A stretch of 64,000 nucleotides of DNA from Pirellulales bacterium (GTDB lineage: Bacteria > Planctomycetota > Planctomycetia > Pirellulales > JACPPG01), in assembly GCA_036499395.1 (NCBI GenBank), contig DASYDW010000116.1:283832-347831 (forward strand). The letters are read 5' to 3'. A model generated the notes under the pieces. That model searched no databases, was not told the DNA's origin, and was given only the letters and a program-made list of their open reading frames with translations. Positions within the stretch are counted from its first letter, which is position 1. Each line of letters starts with the position of its first letter. Shown here piece after piece: positions 27,310 through 35,296 of this stretch. Both the position numbers and the translations under genes were made by a program.

Positions 27310-27497
27310 GCGTGTCTCGCCTAGTGCCGTAAGTCCATAATAGCCTTCGCCGCGCGAACGGTTCTGCCCGTGTTAGACACTTTGCTCCGCCCTGCGCGCC
27401 TCGCGTTGTCCGGTTTCGGGCATTTGGCTATAATCCCCCACCTGCGACGGTTGCGCCATTTCCCTTGGGAAGGCTGGGAGAACGAGCCACGAGCGGT

Positions 27498-27971
27498 ATG
27501 CGAGTCGGTATTGGCCACGACACCCATCGGCTGGTGCCCGGAGGGCCGTTGCGGTTGGGGGGAATCGACGTTCCGCACGAGCTGGGAGCGTTCGGCCATA
27601 GCGATGCCGACGTGCTACTGCACGCAGTGACGGACGCGCTGCTTGGCGCCAGCTCCCTGGGGGACATTGGCGAGTTGTTTCCGGATACCGATCCGGCGAA
27701 TCGCGGCCGCGACTCGGCCGATATGCTCACGGTTGCCTACCAGCGGGTGCAGGCAGCCGGCTATCGGATCGTGAATCTGGATTGCATCGTGTTCGCCCAG
27801 CGGCCTAAGCTCTCACCTTATAAGGAGACGATACGCCAGCGCCTGGCGACCCTGCTTTCGATTCCCGCGGACTGCGTGGGATTGAAGGCCAAAACCGGCG
27901 AGGCCGTTGGGCCTGTCGGCCGACAGGAAGCCATCATGGCCGAGTGCGTCGTACTACTCGAGCAATGCTGA
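27498..27971 (+). CDS. ispF: 2-C-methyl-D-erythritol 2,4-cyclodiphosphate synthase
   Basis: 157 residues, the usual length. It catalyses ring closure to MEcPP in the MEP isoprenoid pathway. Zn ligands: D8 and H10 in GIGHDTH, H42 in HSDADVLLH; further GELFPDTD and KAKTGEAVGPVGR motifs. The upstream GTG/ATG at 27465 would add a non-family extension. The stop TGA (27969-27971) overlaps an in-frame ATG of cysS (27965), which couples the two genes. Confidence 0.95.
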   Translation: MRVGIGHDTHRLVPGGPLRLGGIDVPHELGAFGHSDADVLLHAVTDALLGASSLGDIGELFPDTDPANRGRDSADMLTVAYQRVQAAGYRIVNLDCIVFAQRPKLSPYKETIRQRLATLLSIPADCVGLKAKTGEAVGPVGRQEAIMAECVVLLEQC

Positions 27972-28021
27972 CCAAGGACCCCATCCACTCGTCCGCCCGA
28001 ACCCACGCCCCCACACCGACT

Positions 28022-29572
28022 ATGTCGATCCGCGTTTATAACACGCTGTCGAAGACCAAAGAGCCCTTCGAGCCGGTCACGCCTGGCAAGGTGGGCATTT
28101 ATCTTTGCGGTCCCACGGTTTACAAGCCAAGCCATATTGGACACATGGTTGGGCCGGTGATCTTCGACGCCGTGAAGCGCTACCTGGTCTATTGCGGCTA
28201 CGACGTGACGTGGGTCGTCAATATCACCGACGTCGACGATAAGCTCATCGCCGAATCGAACGCCCGCGGCATGACCATGGCCGCCTTGGCCGACGAGATG
28301 ACGGCCGACTACATGGACAACCTGGCCGCGATGGGGGTCGACACCATCGACCACTTCCCCCGCGCCACGGCCACGATGGACGATATCATCGCGATCACTC
28401 AGAAGCTGATCGACAAAGGCTATGCCTATGCGGCCGACGGGGACGTTTATTTCGATGTCACGCGCGACTCGGAATACGGCAAGCTGAGCAACCGCTCGAT
28501 CGAATCAATGCATGGCGACGGCGGCGAAATGGCAGGCCGCAAGCGCGCAGCGGCCGACTTCGCCCTGTGGAAAAGCGCCAAGCCCGGCGAGCCGTCATGG
28601 GACAGCCCGTGGGGCAAAGGCCGCCCCGGCTGGCACATCGAGTGCTCGGCCATGAGCAGCAAGCTGCTGGGCGAGACGTTCGACATTCACGGCGGCGGCT
28701 TGGACCTCGTCTTTCCCCATCACGAAAACGAAATCGCGCAAAGCGAATGCGCCCACGGCAAGCCGCAGGCTAAATACTGGATGCACAACGGCCTGATGCA
28801 GGCTTCGAGCGAAGTCGGCAAGCTGGGCGGTCGCAACACGCGCGAAATCGATGCCGGCGATCAGGCCGCGCAAGAGTCAGGCAAGCTCGGCAAATCCAAG
28901 GGCGCTAGCGCCTTCCGCGATCTTCTCAAGAAATTCACTGGCGAAACGATTCGTTACTTCGTCCTCTCGACCCACTACCGCCGGCCGATCGACTTCAGCG
29001 AAGAGCGGATCACCGAAGTCGAAAAAGGCCTCAGCGCCTTCTATCGCTTCTTCGGGCGCTACGAGCGCGTCACCGGCGAGAATTTTTACAGCATCACAGC
29101 TTCGAAGATTCGCACCGCAGGCGACCAGGCCGCCGCCGACGCGGCGCTTCCCGCGGAATTGCGAACGTTCCGCGAGCGCTTCCTGGCCTCGATGGATGAC
29201 GATTTCAATACCGGCGGCGCGATCGGCGTCCTGCACGAGTTGGTCACGGCTCTGAATCGTTTAGTCGAAACCGGCAGCCTGGAAGGGGCCGGCAAAAGCA
29301 ATGCTCCGGCCGTCGCGGGCTTGAAGGCCGGCACACGTACGCTACGCGAACTGGCGTCAACGCTCGGCCTGTTCCGCGCAGCACCGAAACCTCTCTCAAG
29401 CTCGGACGATGGGCTGACCAGCAAATTGCTCGAGTTGATGGTCGCCCTGCGGGCCGAGGCACGAAAGACTAAGAACTTCGCCCTATCGGACCAAATCCGC
29501 GATCGCCTGGCGGCCCTGGGAGTCACGTTAGAAGACCGCCCCGACGGCACCGGCTGGACGATTCAAAAATAG
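28022..29572 (+). CDS. cysS: Cysteinyl-tRNA synthetase
   Basis: 516 residues from ATG 28022 (MSIRVYNTL); the frame is open from 27965, where an ATG overlaps the ispF stop. HIGH is at 38-41 and zinc-site residues occur as CGPTVY, HIECSAM and HHENE. The KMSKS motif is replaced by KLGKS, and between the HNGLM strand and this motif lies a Gly/Gln/Asn-rich insertion of about 25 residues (VGKLGGRNTREIDAGD) absent from most CysS. The gene stands between ispF and ruvC. Confidence 0.93.
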   Translation: MSIRVYNTLSKTKEPFEPVTPGKVGIYLCGPTVYKPSHIGHMVGPVIFDAVKRYLVYCGYDVTWVVNITDVDDKLIAESNARGMTMAALADEMTADYMDNLAAMGVDTIDHFPRATATMDDIIAITQKLIDKGYAYAADGDVYFDVTRDSEYGKLSNRSIESMHGDGGEMAGRKRAAADFALWKSAKPGEPSWDSPWGKGRPGWHIECSAMSSKLLGETFDIHGGGLDLVFPHHENEIAQSECAHGKPQAKYWMHNGLMQASSEVGKLGGRNTREIDAGDQAAQESGKLGKSKGASAFRDLLKKFTGETIRYFVLSTHYRRPIDFSEERITEVEKGLSAFYRFFGRYERVTGENFYSITASKIRTAGDQAAADAALPAELRTFRERFLASMDDDFNTGGAIGVLHELVTALNRLVETGSLEGAGKSNAPAVAGLKAGTRTLRELASTLGLFRAAPKPLSSSDDGLTSKLLELMVALRAEARKTKNFALSDQIRDRLAALGVTLEDRPDGTGWTIQK

Positions 29573-29668
29573 TCGGCAGAGCGCAGCAGGTAGAGGACAG
29601 TTGAATGCATTCTCAAACCCGCCCAGCATCGCCTCTGTCCTGTTTACTGCTACTTGCCCTCTGCCAAC
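29572..29668. repeat. Imperfect inverted repeat between cysS and ruvC
   Basis: The left arm (GTCGGCAGAGCGCAGCAGGT..., 29572-29600) is complementary, imperfectly, to the right arm (CTGTCCTGTTTACTGCTACT..., 29635-29668), ending 14 bases before the ruvC start. It may fold as a terminator/leader hairpin, or be a degenerate repeat element. Confidence 0.4.
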
Positions 29669-29681
29669 TGCCTACTTCCCC

Positions 29682-30197
29682 ATGACCACACTACCGCGCG
29701 TTTTGGGAATCGATCCCGGGCTGAAGGTGACCGGTTACGCGGTGCTCGAGGTGTCAGCGCAGGGGCCCAAGCTGTGCGAAGCCGGAGTCATCCGCGGCCG
29801 CTCGCGCGATTCGCTGGCCGCGCGCGTCAACGAAATCTTCGACGGCGTCGCCGACGTCATCGCCTCGCTGACGCCTTCCTGCATGTCGCTGGAAGAATTG
29901 TTTTCGCATTACAAACGCCCGCGTACGTCGATCCTGATGGGGCACGCGCGCGGCGTGATTTGCCTGGCGGCAGCCCGGGCCGGCATCCCGGTGACCAGCT
30001 ATAGCGCCACGCGCATCAAGAAAACGCTCACCGGCAACGGTGCCGCGGCGAAACCACAGATGCAACGCGCCGTGGCTCGCGAGCTAGGCCTGGCCGCGGC
30101 CCCCGAACCGCACGACGTGGCGGATGCCTTGGCCGCGGCGCTGTGCCATTTCTACATGCAGCCCGACTGGGCCGCGGTCGCGCGACGGCGCGCTTAA
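29682..30197 (+). CDS. ruvC: Crossover junction endodeoxyribonuclease RuvC
   Basis: 172 residues. It resolves Holliday junctions. Acidic active site: D11 in GIDPG, E71 in SLEEL, and H144-D145-V-A-D148 near the C-terminus. Start ATG 29682 ([13 protein letters not shown]). It opens a ruvC-ruvA-ruvB cluster in the order of action. Confidence 0.95.
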   Translation: MTTLPRVLGIDPGLKVTGYAVLEVSAQGPKLCEAGVIRGRSRDSLAARVNEIFDGVADVIASLTPSCMSLEELFSHYKRPRTSILMGHARGVICLAAARAGIPVTSYSATRIKKTLTGNGAAAKPQMQRAVARELGLAAAPEPHDVADALAAALCHFYMQPDWAAVARRRA

Positions 30198-30237
30198 GTT
30201 TCCTTGCCCGGCCACCACGACGGAGCGCCTCTCGACC

Positions 30238-30864
30238 GTGATCACGAAAATTACCGGCAAGCTGCTGTCAGCCGTCGAAGACGTCGCCACGCTGCGCTTC
30301 GGCGCTTTTGACTTCGAGGTCTTCATCCCCGAGTTCGCGCGTCGCCAGCTTCAGCACCGCGTGGGCGAAGAGATCAGCCTGTTCACGATCGCCTATCTCG
30401 AGGGGAACCCGATGCAGGGGCGGATGACGCCGCGGCTGATCGGGTTTATGAGCGAGGTCGAGCGCGAATTCTTCGAACTCTTTTGCTCGGTCGACGGCGT
30501 CGGCGTGAAAAAAGCATTGCGGGCCATGGTCCGCCCGGTACGCGAAGTAGCCACGGCCATCGAAGAGCAGGATGCCAAGGGCCTGGCCGGCTTGCCCGGC
30601 GTCGGCCCAGCCACGGCCGAACGGATCATCGCCAAACTACGGCGCAAAGTGCCGAAGTTCGCCCTGCTCGTCGCCCGTGAAGAGGCGTTCGACACGATCG
30701 AGGAACACGACTTGGTGCAAGAGACCTTCCAAGTTCTCAGGCAGCTCGGCCATTCCGAAGCCGAGGCGCGGCGTCTGGTCGACACGGCCCTGGCCGGCAA
30801 GAAAAAATACGCCGACGTGCAAGCCCTCTTGCAAGTCATCTACCAGCAGCGGCACGCGAAGTGA
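30238..30864 (+). CDS. ruvA: Holliday junction branch migration protein RuvA
   Basis: 208 residues from GTG 30238 ([10 protein letters not shown], the family start). N-terminal OB fold, two helix-hairpin-helix motifs ([22 protein letters not shown]) and the C-terminal domain that binds RuvB (about 150-205). Forty bases after ruvC. It recognises the junction and loads RuvB. Confidence 0.92.
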   Translation: MITKITGKLLSAVEDVATLRFGAFDFEVFIPEFARRQLQHRVGEEISLFTIAYLEGNPMQGRMTPRLIGFMSEVEREFFELFCSVDGVGVKKALRAMVRPVREVATAIEEQDAKGLAGLPGVGPATAERIIAKLRRKVPKFALLVAREEAFDTIEEHDLVQETFQVLRQLGHSEAEARRLVDTALAGKKKYADVQALLQVIYQQRHAK

Positions 30865-30987
30865 GCGATGGGTGACGAACGCTGAGTGCTGAGCGGAATC
30901 TCCTTCGTCCGCCCTCCTTTCTCAGCGGTTTTCGGCTCGCTGCTTCGTCTGCTATACTCCCGTGGTCAACACGGAGGACATTTCCGC

Positions 30988-32034
30988 GTGCGCGAGCCCA
31001 TCCTGCAAGCCGCCGCTGCCGCGCCAGTCGTGCGCGAGCGCTTCGACGAAGATCCCGAGGATCGCGCCCTGCGCCCGCACCGCATGCGCGACATGGTCGG
31101 CCAGCGCGAGGTCTGCGCCCGGCTGGCCATCGCCGTCGATGCATCGCAGAAGCGTTCTGAGACGCTAGGGCATATCCTGTTCGACGGGCCGCCGGGGCTG
31201 GGCAAGACGACTTTCGCCATGGTCATCCCGCGCGATTTGGGCGTCTCGGTCCAGATCGCCAGCGGCGCGGCGCTCATGGCTCCCAAGGACCTCGTTCCCT
31301 ACCTGACCAATGCCGAACAAGGCTCGGTCCTGTTCATCGACGAAATTCATCGTCTTCCCAAGGCGGTCGAAGAATTCCTCTATCCGGCGATGGAGGATTT
31401 TCGCATCGACATCATACTGGGCGAAGGCGTGAACGCGCGCACGATCAACATGCCGCTCAAGCCGTTCACCTTGATCGGTGCAACGACGCGCACGGGCATG
31501 CTGTCGGCCCCCTTGCGCGATCGTTTCCAGATGCGCGAGCACTTGGATTTCTATTCGCTGGACGAACTGTCCGAGATCGTCCGCCGCAGCGCCGCGAAGC
31601 TGCGGGTCGAAATCGATGACAAGTCGGCGAACGAGATTGCCGTGCGCAGTCGCGGCACGCCGCGTCTCGCAAACAATCGCCTGCGCTGGGTGCGCGATTA
31701 CGCCACCAGCAAGGCCGACGGGCGCATCACGCACGAGGTGGCCCAGGCCGCGCTCGAGATGCAGGGGATCGACTACCGCGGGCTCGATGGGCAGGACCGC
31801 AAATACCTGGAAACGATCATCCGCATTTTCCACGGCGGCCCGGTCGGCGTCGAAGCCGTGGCCCACACCATGAACACGGCGACCGACACCCTGGAAGACG
31901 AAGTCGAGCCGTTCCTGTTGCGCGCTGGACTGGTCGTCCGCACACCGCGCGGCCGTAAAGCCACGCCCGACGCGTACAACCATCTGAAGCTCAGCCCACC
32001 CCCGCCCGAAGACAGCCAGCCGCGGCTGTTTTAG
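30988..32034 (+). CDS. ruvB: Holliday junction branch migration ATPase RuvB
   Basis: 348 residues from GTG 30988, selected because GGAGG lies 9 bases upstream. AAA+ motor: Walker A GPPGLGKT, Walker B VLFIDEIHRL, sensor 1 GATTRTG, Arg finger in LRDRF, and the winged-helix C-terminus (GLVVRTPRGRKAT). A longer frame from 30886 was rejected. RuvB pumps DNA through the junction with RuvA. Confidence 0.95.
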   Translation: MREPILQAAAAAPVVRERFDEDPEDRALRPHRMRDMVGQREVCARLAIAVDASQKRSETLGHILFDGPPGLGKTTFAMVIPRDLGVSVQIASGAALMAPKDLVPYLTNAEQGSVLFIDEIHRLPKAVEEFLYPAMEDFRIDIILGEGVNARTINMPLKPFTLIGATTRTGMLSAPLRDRFQMREHLDFYSLDELSEIVRRSAAKLRVEIDDKSANEIAVRSRGTPRLANNRLRWVRDYATSKADGRITHEVAQAALEMQGIDYRGLDGQDRKYLETIIRIFHGGPVGVEAVAHTMNTATDTLEDEVEPFLLRAGLVVRTPRGRKATPDAYNHLKLSPPPPEDSQPRLF

Positions 32035-32049
32035 CGGCGTTCGTGGTGC

Positions 32050-32070
32050 TACAATGATATACCATTGGTA
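32050..32070 (+). promoter_or_regulatory. -10 box and operator-like palindrome of the toxin-antitoxin operon
   Basis: TACAAT at 32050-32055 is followed by the interrupted palindrome TACCA-T-TGGTA at 32060-32070, 26 bases ahead of the antitoxin ATG. Such a site would fit autorepression by the MazE-fold antitoxin. Confidence 0.4.
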
Positions 32071-32095
32071 AACCGCGATCGGGGACAAATCTGTG

Positions 32096-32323
32096 ATGAT
32101 CAAAAGTCTCGTAAAGCACGGCAATAGTTGGGCGCTGGTGATCGATCGCCCCATTCTCGACCTGCTGAAGATCGACCCTGAGTGTCCGCTCGAAATAACG
32201 ACCGACGGTCGAACAATGACGATCGCGCCGGCAAGCAGAGCAGAGGAAAAGGGCCGCATTCGAGCGGCGCGCCACAAGGTCAACGCCAAGCACTCCCAAG
32301 CGTTCAAGAAGCTGGCGGAGTGA
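32096..32323 (+). CDS. AbrB/MazE-fold antitoxin
   Basis: 75 residues from ATG 32096 (GTG 32093 is also possible). The first 45 residues form a swapped-hairpin AbrB fold (KSLVKHGNSWALVID, LLKIDPECPLEITTDG), and the basic helical tail (KGRIRAARHKVNAKHSQAF) would wrap the toxin. Its stop TGA overlaps the GTG of the Doc gene (GTGA), the usual coupling of an antitoxin with its toxin. GGGGA lies upstream of the start. Confidence 0.85.
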   Translation: MIKSLVKHGNSWALVIDRPILDLLKIDPECPLEITTDGRTMTIAPASRAEEKGRIRAARHKVNAKHSQAFKKLAE

Positions 32324-32709
32324 ACGAGGTGCCGCTTTTTCTGACCGTGGAAGATGTGTTGGAGTCGCACGCCGAACAAATCGCCACATACGGTGGCGGC
32401 CAGGGCGTCCGTGATCTTGCGTTACTTGAATCGGCGATTGCACAGCCTCAGAGTACGTTTGAGGGTCAATTCTTGCATGCCGACATCTTCGAAATGGCGG
32501 CTGCTTACCTCTTTCATCTGGTCAAGAACCATCCGTTCATTGATGGGAACAAGCGGGTAGGCCTGGAAACAGCGATTGTGTTTCTCGAGATCAACGGCCA
32601 GTCGATTGATGCGACAGATGAATCACTTGTCGATCTTGTGTTGCAGACTGTGCAGGGGACTGTGACGAAAACAGAAATCGCCGATTTTTTTCGTCAGCAT
32701 AAGGCCTGA
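32320..32709 (+). CDS. Doc-family (Fic) toxin
   Basis: 129 residues from GTG 32320. It carries the Doc form of the Fic motif, HPFIDGNKR (71-79). Doc proteins inactivate EF-Tu by phosphorylation, and the AbrB-fold partner upstream neutralises them. The 3' end overlaps the convergent VOC gene by 16 bases. The pair sits just after ruvB, between housekeeping genes, and may be a recent arrival or a chromosomal stabiliser. Confidence 0.9.
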   Translation: MNEVPLFLTVEDVLESHAEQIATYGGGQGVRDLALLESAIAQPQSTFEGQFLHADIFEMAAAYLFHLVKNHPFIDGNKRVGLETAIVFLEINGQSIDATDESLVDLVLQTVQGTVTKTEIADFFRQHKA

Positions 32710-33128
32710 ATGCCTCGTCGCACTGTCGGATCGTGGCACACCAGTTCCACCTGGTTTCCTTCGGGATCGCGGACATAGATGCTGCGCCATTGGACCCAGG
32801 CATGCTCGGCCGTTTCGACCGATAGGCCAAGTCCCCTGAGTCGCGCGAGTTCACTCTCGTAATCCGCAAGGTTAATCTCGAAGGCCAAATGGTCGATGGT
32901 CGTGGTCACGGGATTCAATCCGGCATAGCCCGGCTCGGTCGTTCGATCGAACAGCACCACCACCTGCACGTGGCCGCCGTAACCTTCCGCGACTTTGAAA
33001 AACGCCGCGTGGTCGAAGCTCTTCAGGAGCGACAGGCCGATGACCTGTTCATAAAACTGCTGCATCGCGTCGAGATTCGCGACGCGCAAGGCAATTTCGC
33101 CGAGACCGCGGATAGCCGAATGTCGCAT
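32694..33128 (-). CDS. VOC-family (glyoxalase/dioxygenase fold) protein
   Basis: 144 residues with two beta-alpha-beta-beta-beta modules: LGEIALRVANLDAMQQFYEQVIGL and the second half ending YVRDPEGNQVELV, the metal-site Glu of glyoxalase-like proteins. The first metal ligand is not clear (LGEIALRV has Glu in place of His). The function is unassigned. Nine bases after the small membrane protein gene, on the same strand. Confidence 0.85.
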   Translation of the reverse strand: MRHSAIRGLGEIALRVANLDAMQQFYEQVIGLSLLKSFDHAAFFKVAEGYGGHVQVVVLFDRTTEPGYAGLNPVTTTIDHLAFEINLADYESELARLRGLGLSVETAEHAWVQWRSIYVRDPEGNQVELVCHDPTVRRGIQALC

Positions 33129-33137
33129 GCAAGTGCC

Positions 33138-33401
33138 TCACCAGGATGCGAACAGCGCGGTCCCTACTACGCTAGTCAACAATAATACGACACTGAGCGA
33201 CATAAAGGCGACTGCTACCGCATCGGGGCCGCGACTGGCAAGACGAGCGCAGAAAGTCAAAACAACCATCAGTAGCAGAACCGTTGCGATGGCAGTCACC
33301 AACGGCAACAGCTGTGCATCAGTTCTTCCAGCGGAGATCAGGCTAAGCTCCACCGCACAAAACGCTATGCCGGCCAGAACTGATCGCAAATTGAATTGCA
33401 T
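33138..33401 (-). CDS. Small three-helix membrane protein
   Basis: 87 residues with three hydrophobic segments (about 8-24, 31-50, 61-84). The start MQFNLRSVLAGIAF resembles the planctomycete anchor motif Q-F-x-L-R-x-L. A purine-rich stretch containing AGGA lies just upstream of the ATG. No function recognised. Confidence 0.6.
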   Translation of the reverse strand: MQFNLRSVLAGIAFCAVELSLISAGRTDAQLLPLVTAIATVLLLMVVLTFCARLASRGPDAVAVAFMSLSVVLLLTSVVGTALFASW

Positions 33402-33439
33402 AGCGCCCTTTTCCTAGCACACTCGGCGTGCCGCTTCCG

Positions 33440-34999
33440 TCACAGCGTCGGCCCGATGCTCCAGGGGACGAATTCTTCTTCACCGATGCCGTGTTGTTCG
33501 CTCTTGGTTTTACGGCCACTGGCAACTTCCAGGATGAAGTCGAAGATTTCGCGCCCTACTTCCTCGACCGGCGTGCCGGTGAGGATCCTTCCGGCGTCGA
33601 TGTCCATGTCGTCGATCATCCGTTCGTACATCGGCGTGTTCGTGGCGATCTTGATCGACGGGGTCGGCTTGCAGCCGTAGCAACTGCCGCGTCCGGTGGT
33701 AAAGCAAACGACATTCGCGCCGCTGGCCACCAGGCCGGTAACGCTGGCTGGGTCGTAGCCCGGCGAATCCATGAACACAAAACCACGCGACGTGATCGGC
33801 TCGCCGTATAGAAACACGCCCGACAGCGGAGCGACGCCCCCTTTGGCCGTGGCGCCGAGCGACTTTTCGTAGATCGTCGTCAGGCCGCCGTCCTTGTTGC
33901 CGGGTGAAGGGTTATTGTCGAGCTTCGCGCCAAATGCACCGGTGTAGCGCTCCCACCAGTGAATGCGCTCGACCAGCTTTTCGCCAATCGCGCGGGTCCG
34001 AGCCCGGCGTGTCAGCAAATGTTCGGCGCCGTACACCTCGGGCGTTTCGGTCAGAATCGACGTGCCGCCAGCCCCGGCAATCATATCGCTGGCCACGCCC
34101 AGGGCCGGATTGGCCGTAATGCCTGAGTTGCCGTCCGAGCCGCCGCAGTTCATGCCCAGGATGATTTCGCTGGCCGGAATCGATTCCCGGCGGACGTCGT
34201 TCACCTTCGGCAACATGGCCGCGATTTGCTTTTGCGCGGCTTCAAGCGTTTTGGTCGTGCCACCACAATCCTGCAGATTGAAAATCGGCGGCAGCTTGCG
34301 CGGCTGCACCCCCAGTTGCACGAGTCCACCATTTTCGACCAGGTAGCTCATGGCCCCCGTTTCGCACCCCAGCCCGATTAACAGGTAGCCGCCGATGTTC
34401 GGGTGCTTGGCGAAGCCCGCCAGGACACGGTTCAACTGGTCGTGATCTTCACCACCATATTGCAGCCCGCAGCCCCCTTTATGCGTCAGCGGCAGAATGC
34501 CATCGACGTTCGGAAAACGGGCCAGCAGTTCACGATCGAAGCGCTGGGCGATGTATTTGCTGACCGAGGCCGAGCAGTTCACGGTCGAAATCACGGCCAG
34601 ATAATTGCGCGTGCCAACCCGGCCATCCGCGCGGCGATAGCCCTGGAAAGTGCGCCCCTCGATCGGTGTCGGCTCGGGCGGAATCTCGCTGGCATACGCG
34701 TAATCGCGGGTGAACTCGCCGGCGGTCAGATTCTGGACGTGGACCCAATCGCCAGGATCGATATCAATCGTGGCAAAACCGATCGTCTGGCCGTACCGAA
34801 TTGCACGTTCCCCCTTCGCAATCGGCACGAGCGCAATCTTGTGCCCCATGCGCACCTTGCCGGTTAACGAAACCGTCGTGCCGCCGGCCGTGACTTCGGT
34901 CCCCTGATCCAAATCTCGGGTGGCGATACAAACATTGTCGTCGCGATGAACCAGGATGACGTCGACGGTGACAGAAGCGGTGGCCATAGGGGCGGGCAT
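33440..34999 (-). CDS. UxaA/GarD-family sugar acid dehydratase with fused SAF domain
   Basis: 519 residues (or 515 from ATG 34987). The first about 100 residues are the SAF domain of altronate dehydratase, and the rest the catalytic UxaA/GarD part: GTRNYLAVIST, THKGGCG, MNCGGSDGNSG, a cysteine-rich SCYGCKP and the terminal GEEEFVPWSIG. Altronate, galactarate or related hydroxy acids are dehydrated to keto-deoxy acids; the metal is iron. Neighbours do not tell which substrate is used. Confidence 0.85.
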   Translation of the reverse strand: MPAPMATASVTVDVILVHRDDNVCIATRDLDQGTEVTAGGTTVSLTGKVRMGHKIALVPIAKGERAIRYGQTIGFATIDIDPGDWVHVQNLTAGEFTRDYAYASEIPPEPTPIEGRTFQGYRRADGRVGTRNYLAVISTVNCSASVSKYIAQRFDRELLARFPNVDGILPLTHKGGCGLQYGGEDHDQLNRVLAGFAKHPNIGGYLLIGLGCETGAMSYLVENGGLVQLGVQPRKLPPIFNLQDCGGTTKTLEAAQKQIAAMLPKVNDVRRESIPASEIILGMNCGGSDGNSGITANPALGVASDMIAGAGGTSILTETPEVYGAEHLLTRRARTRAIGEKLVERIHWWERYTGAFGAKLDNNPSPGNKDGGLTTIYEKSLGATAKGGVAPLSGVFLYGEPITSRGFVFMDSPGYDPASVTGLVASGANVVCFTTGRGSCYGCKPTPSIKIATNTPMYERMIDDMDIDAGRILTGTPVEEVGREIFDFILEVASGRKTKSEQHGIGEEEFVPWSIGPTL

Positions 35000-35193
35000 C
35001 CTCGAACGTTAGGGGGGCGGGAAGGAGGGACGGGCAATCTCAGCTTATCGGTGGGATTACGAAGCCGCAATCTGTGGGGTATGCCGGGCGGGAGAACTGT
35101 TTCGCGCGGGAATGCCGTGAAACACCCGGCCGACAGCCCAGAATGACACCCGCGGGCCAAAATGCCGGGAATCATTTCGCTGCCACCGACGTC

Positions 35194-35199
35194 TATAAT
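35194..35199 (+). promoter_or_regulatory. -10 element upstream of the Gln-rich giant gene
   Basis: A perfect TATAAT at 35194-35199, with no clear -35 box, 98 bases ahead of the start at 35297. Confidence 0.35.
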
Positions 35200-35296
35200 G
35201 TTAGAATGACGGTGGCCGATCGGCCGTTGGAGCCCCGCGAGCGCGCGCCCCAGGAACCAGAGAGCCCCGGCGTCAAAAGCCGTCCGGGATGAGTTG

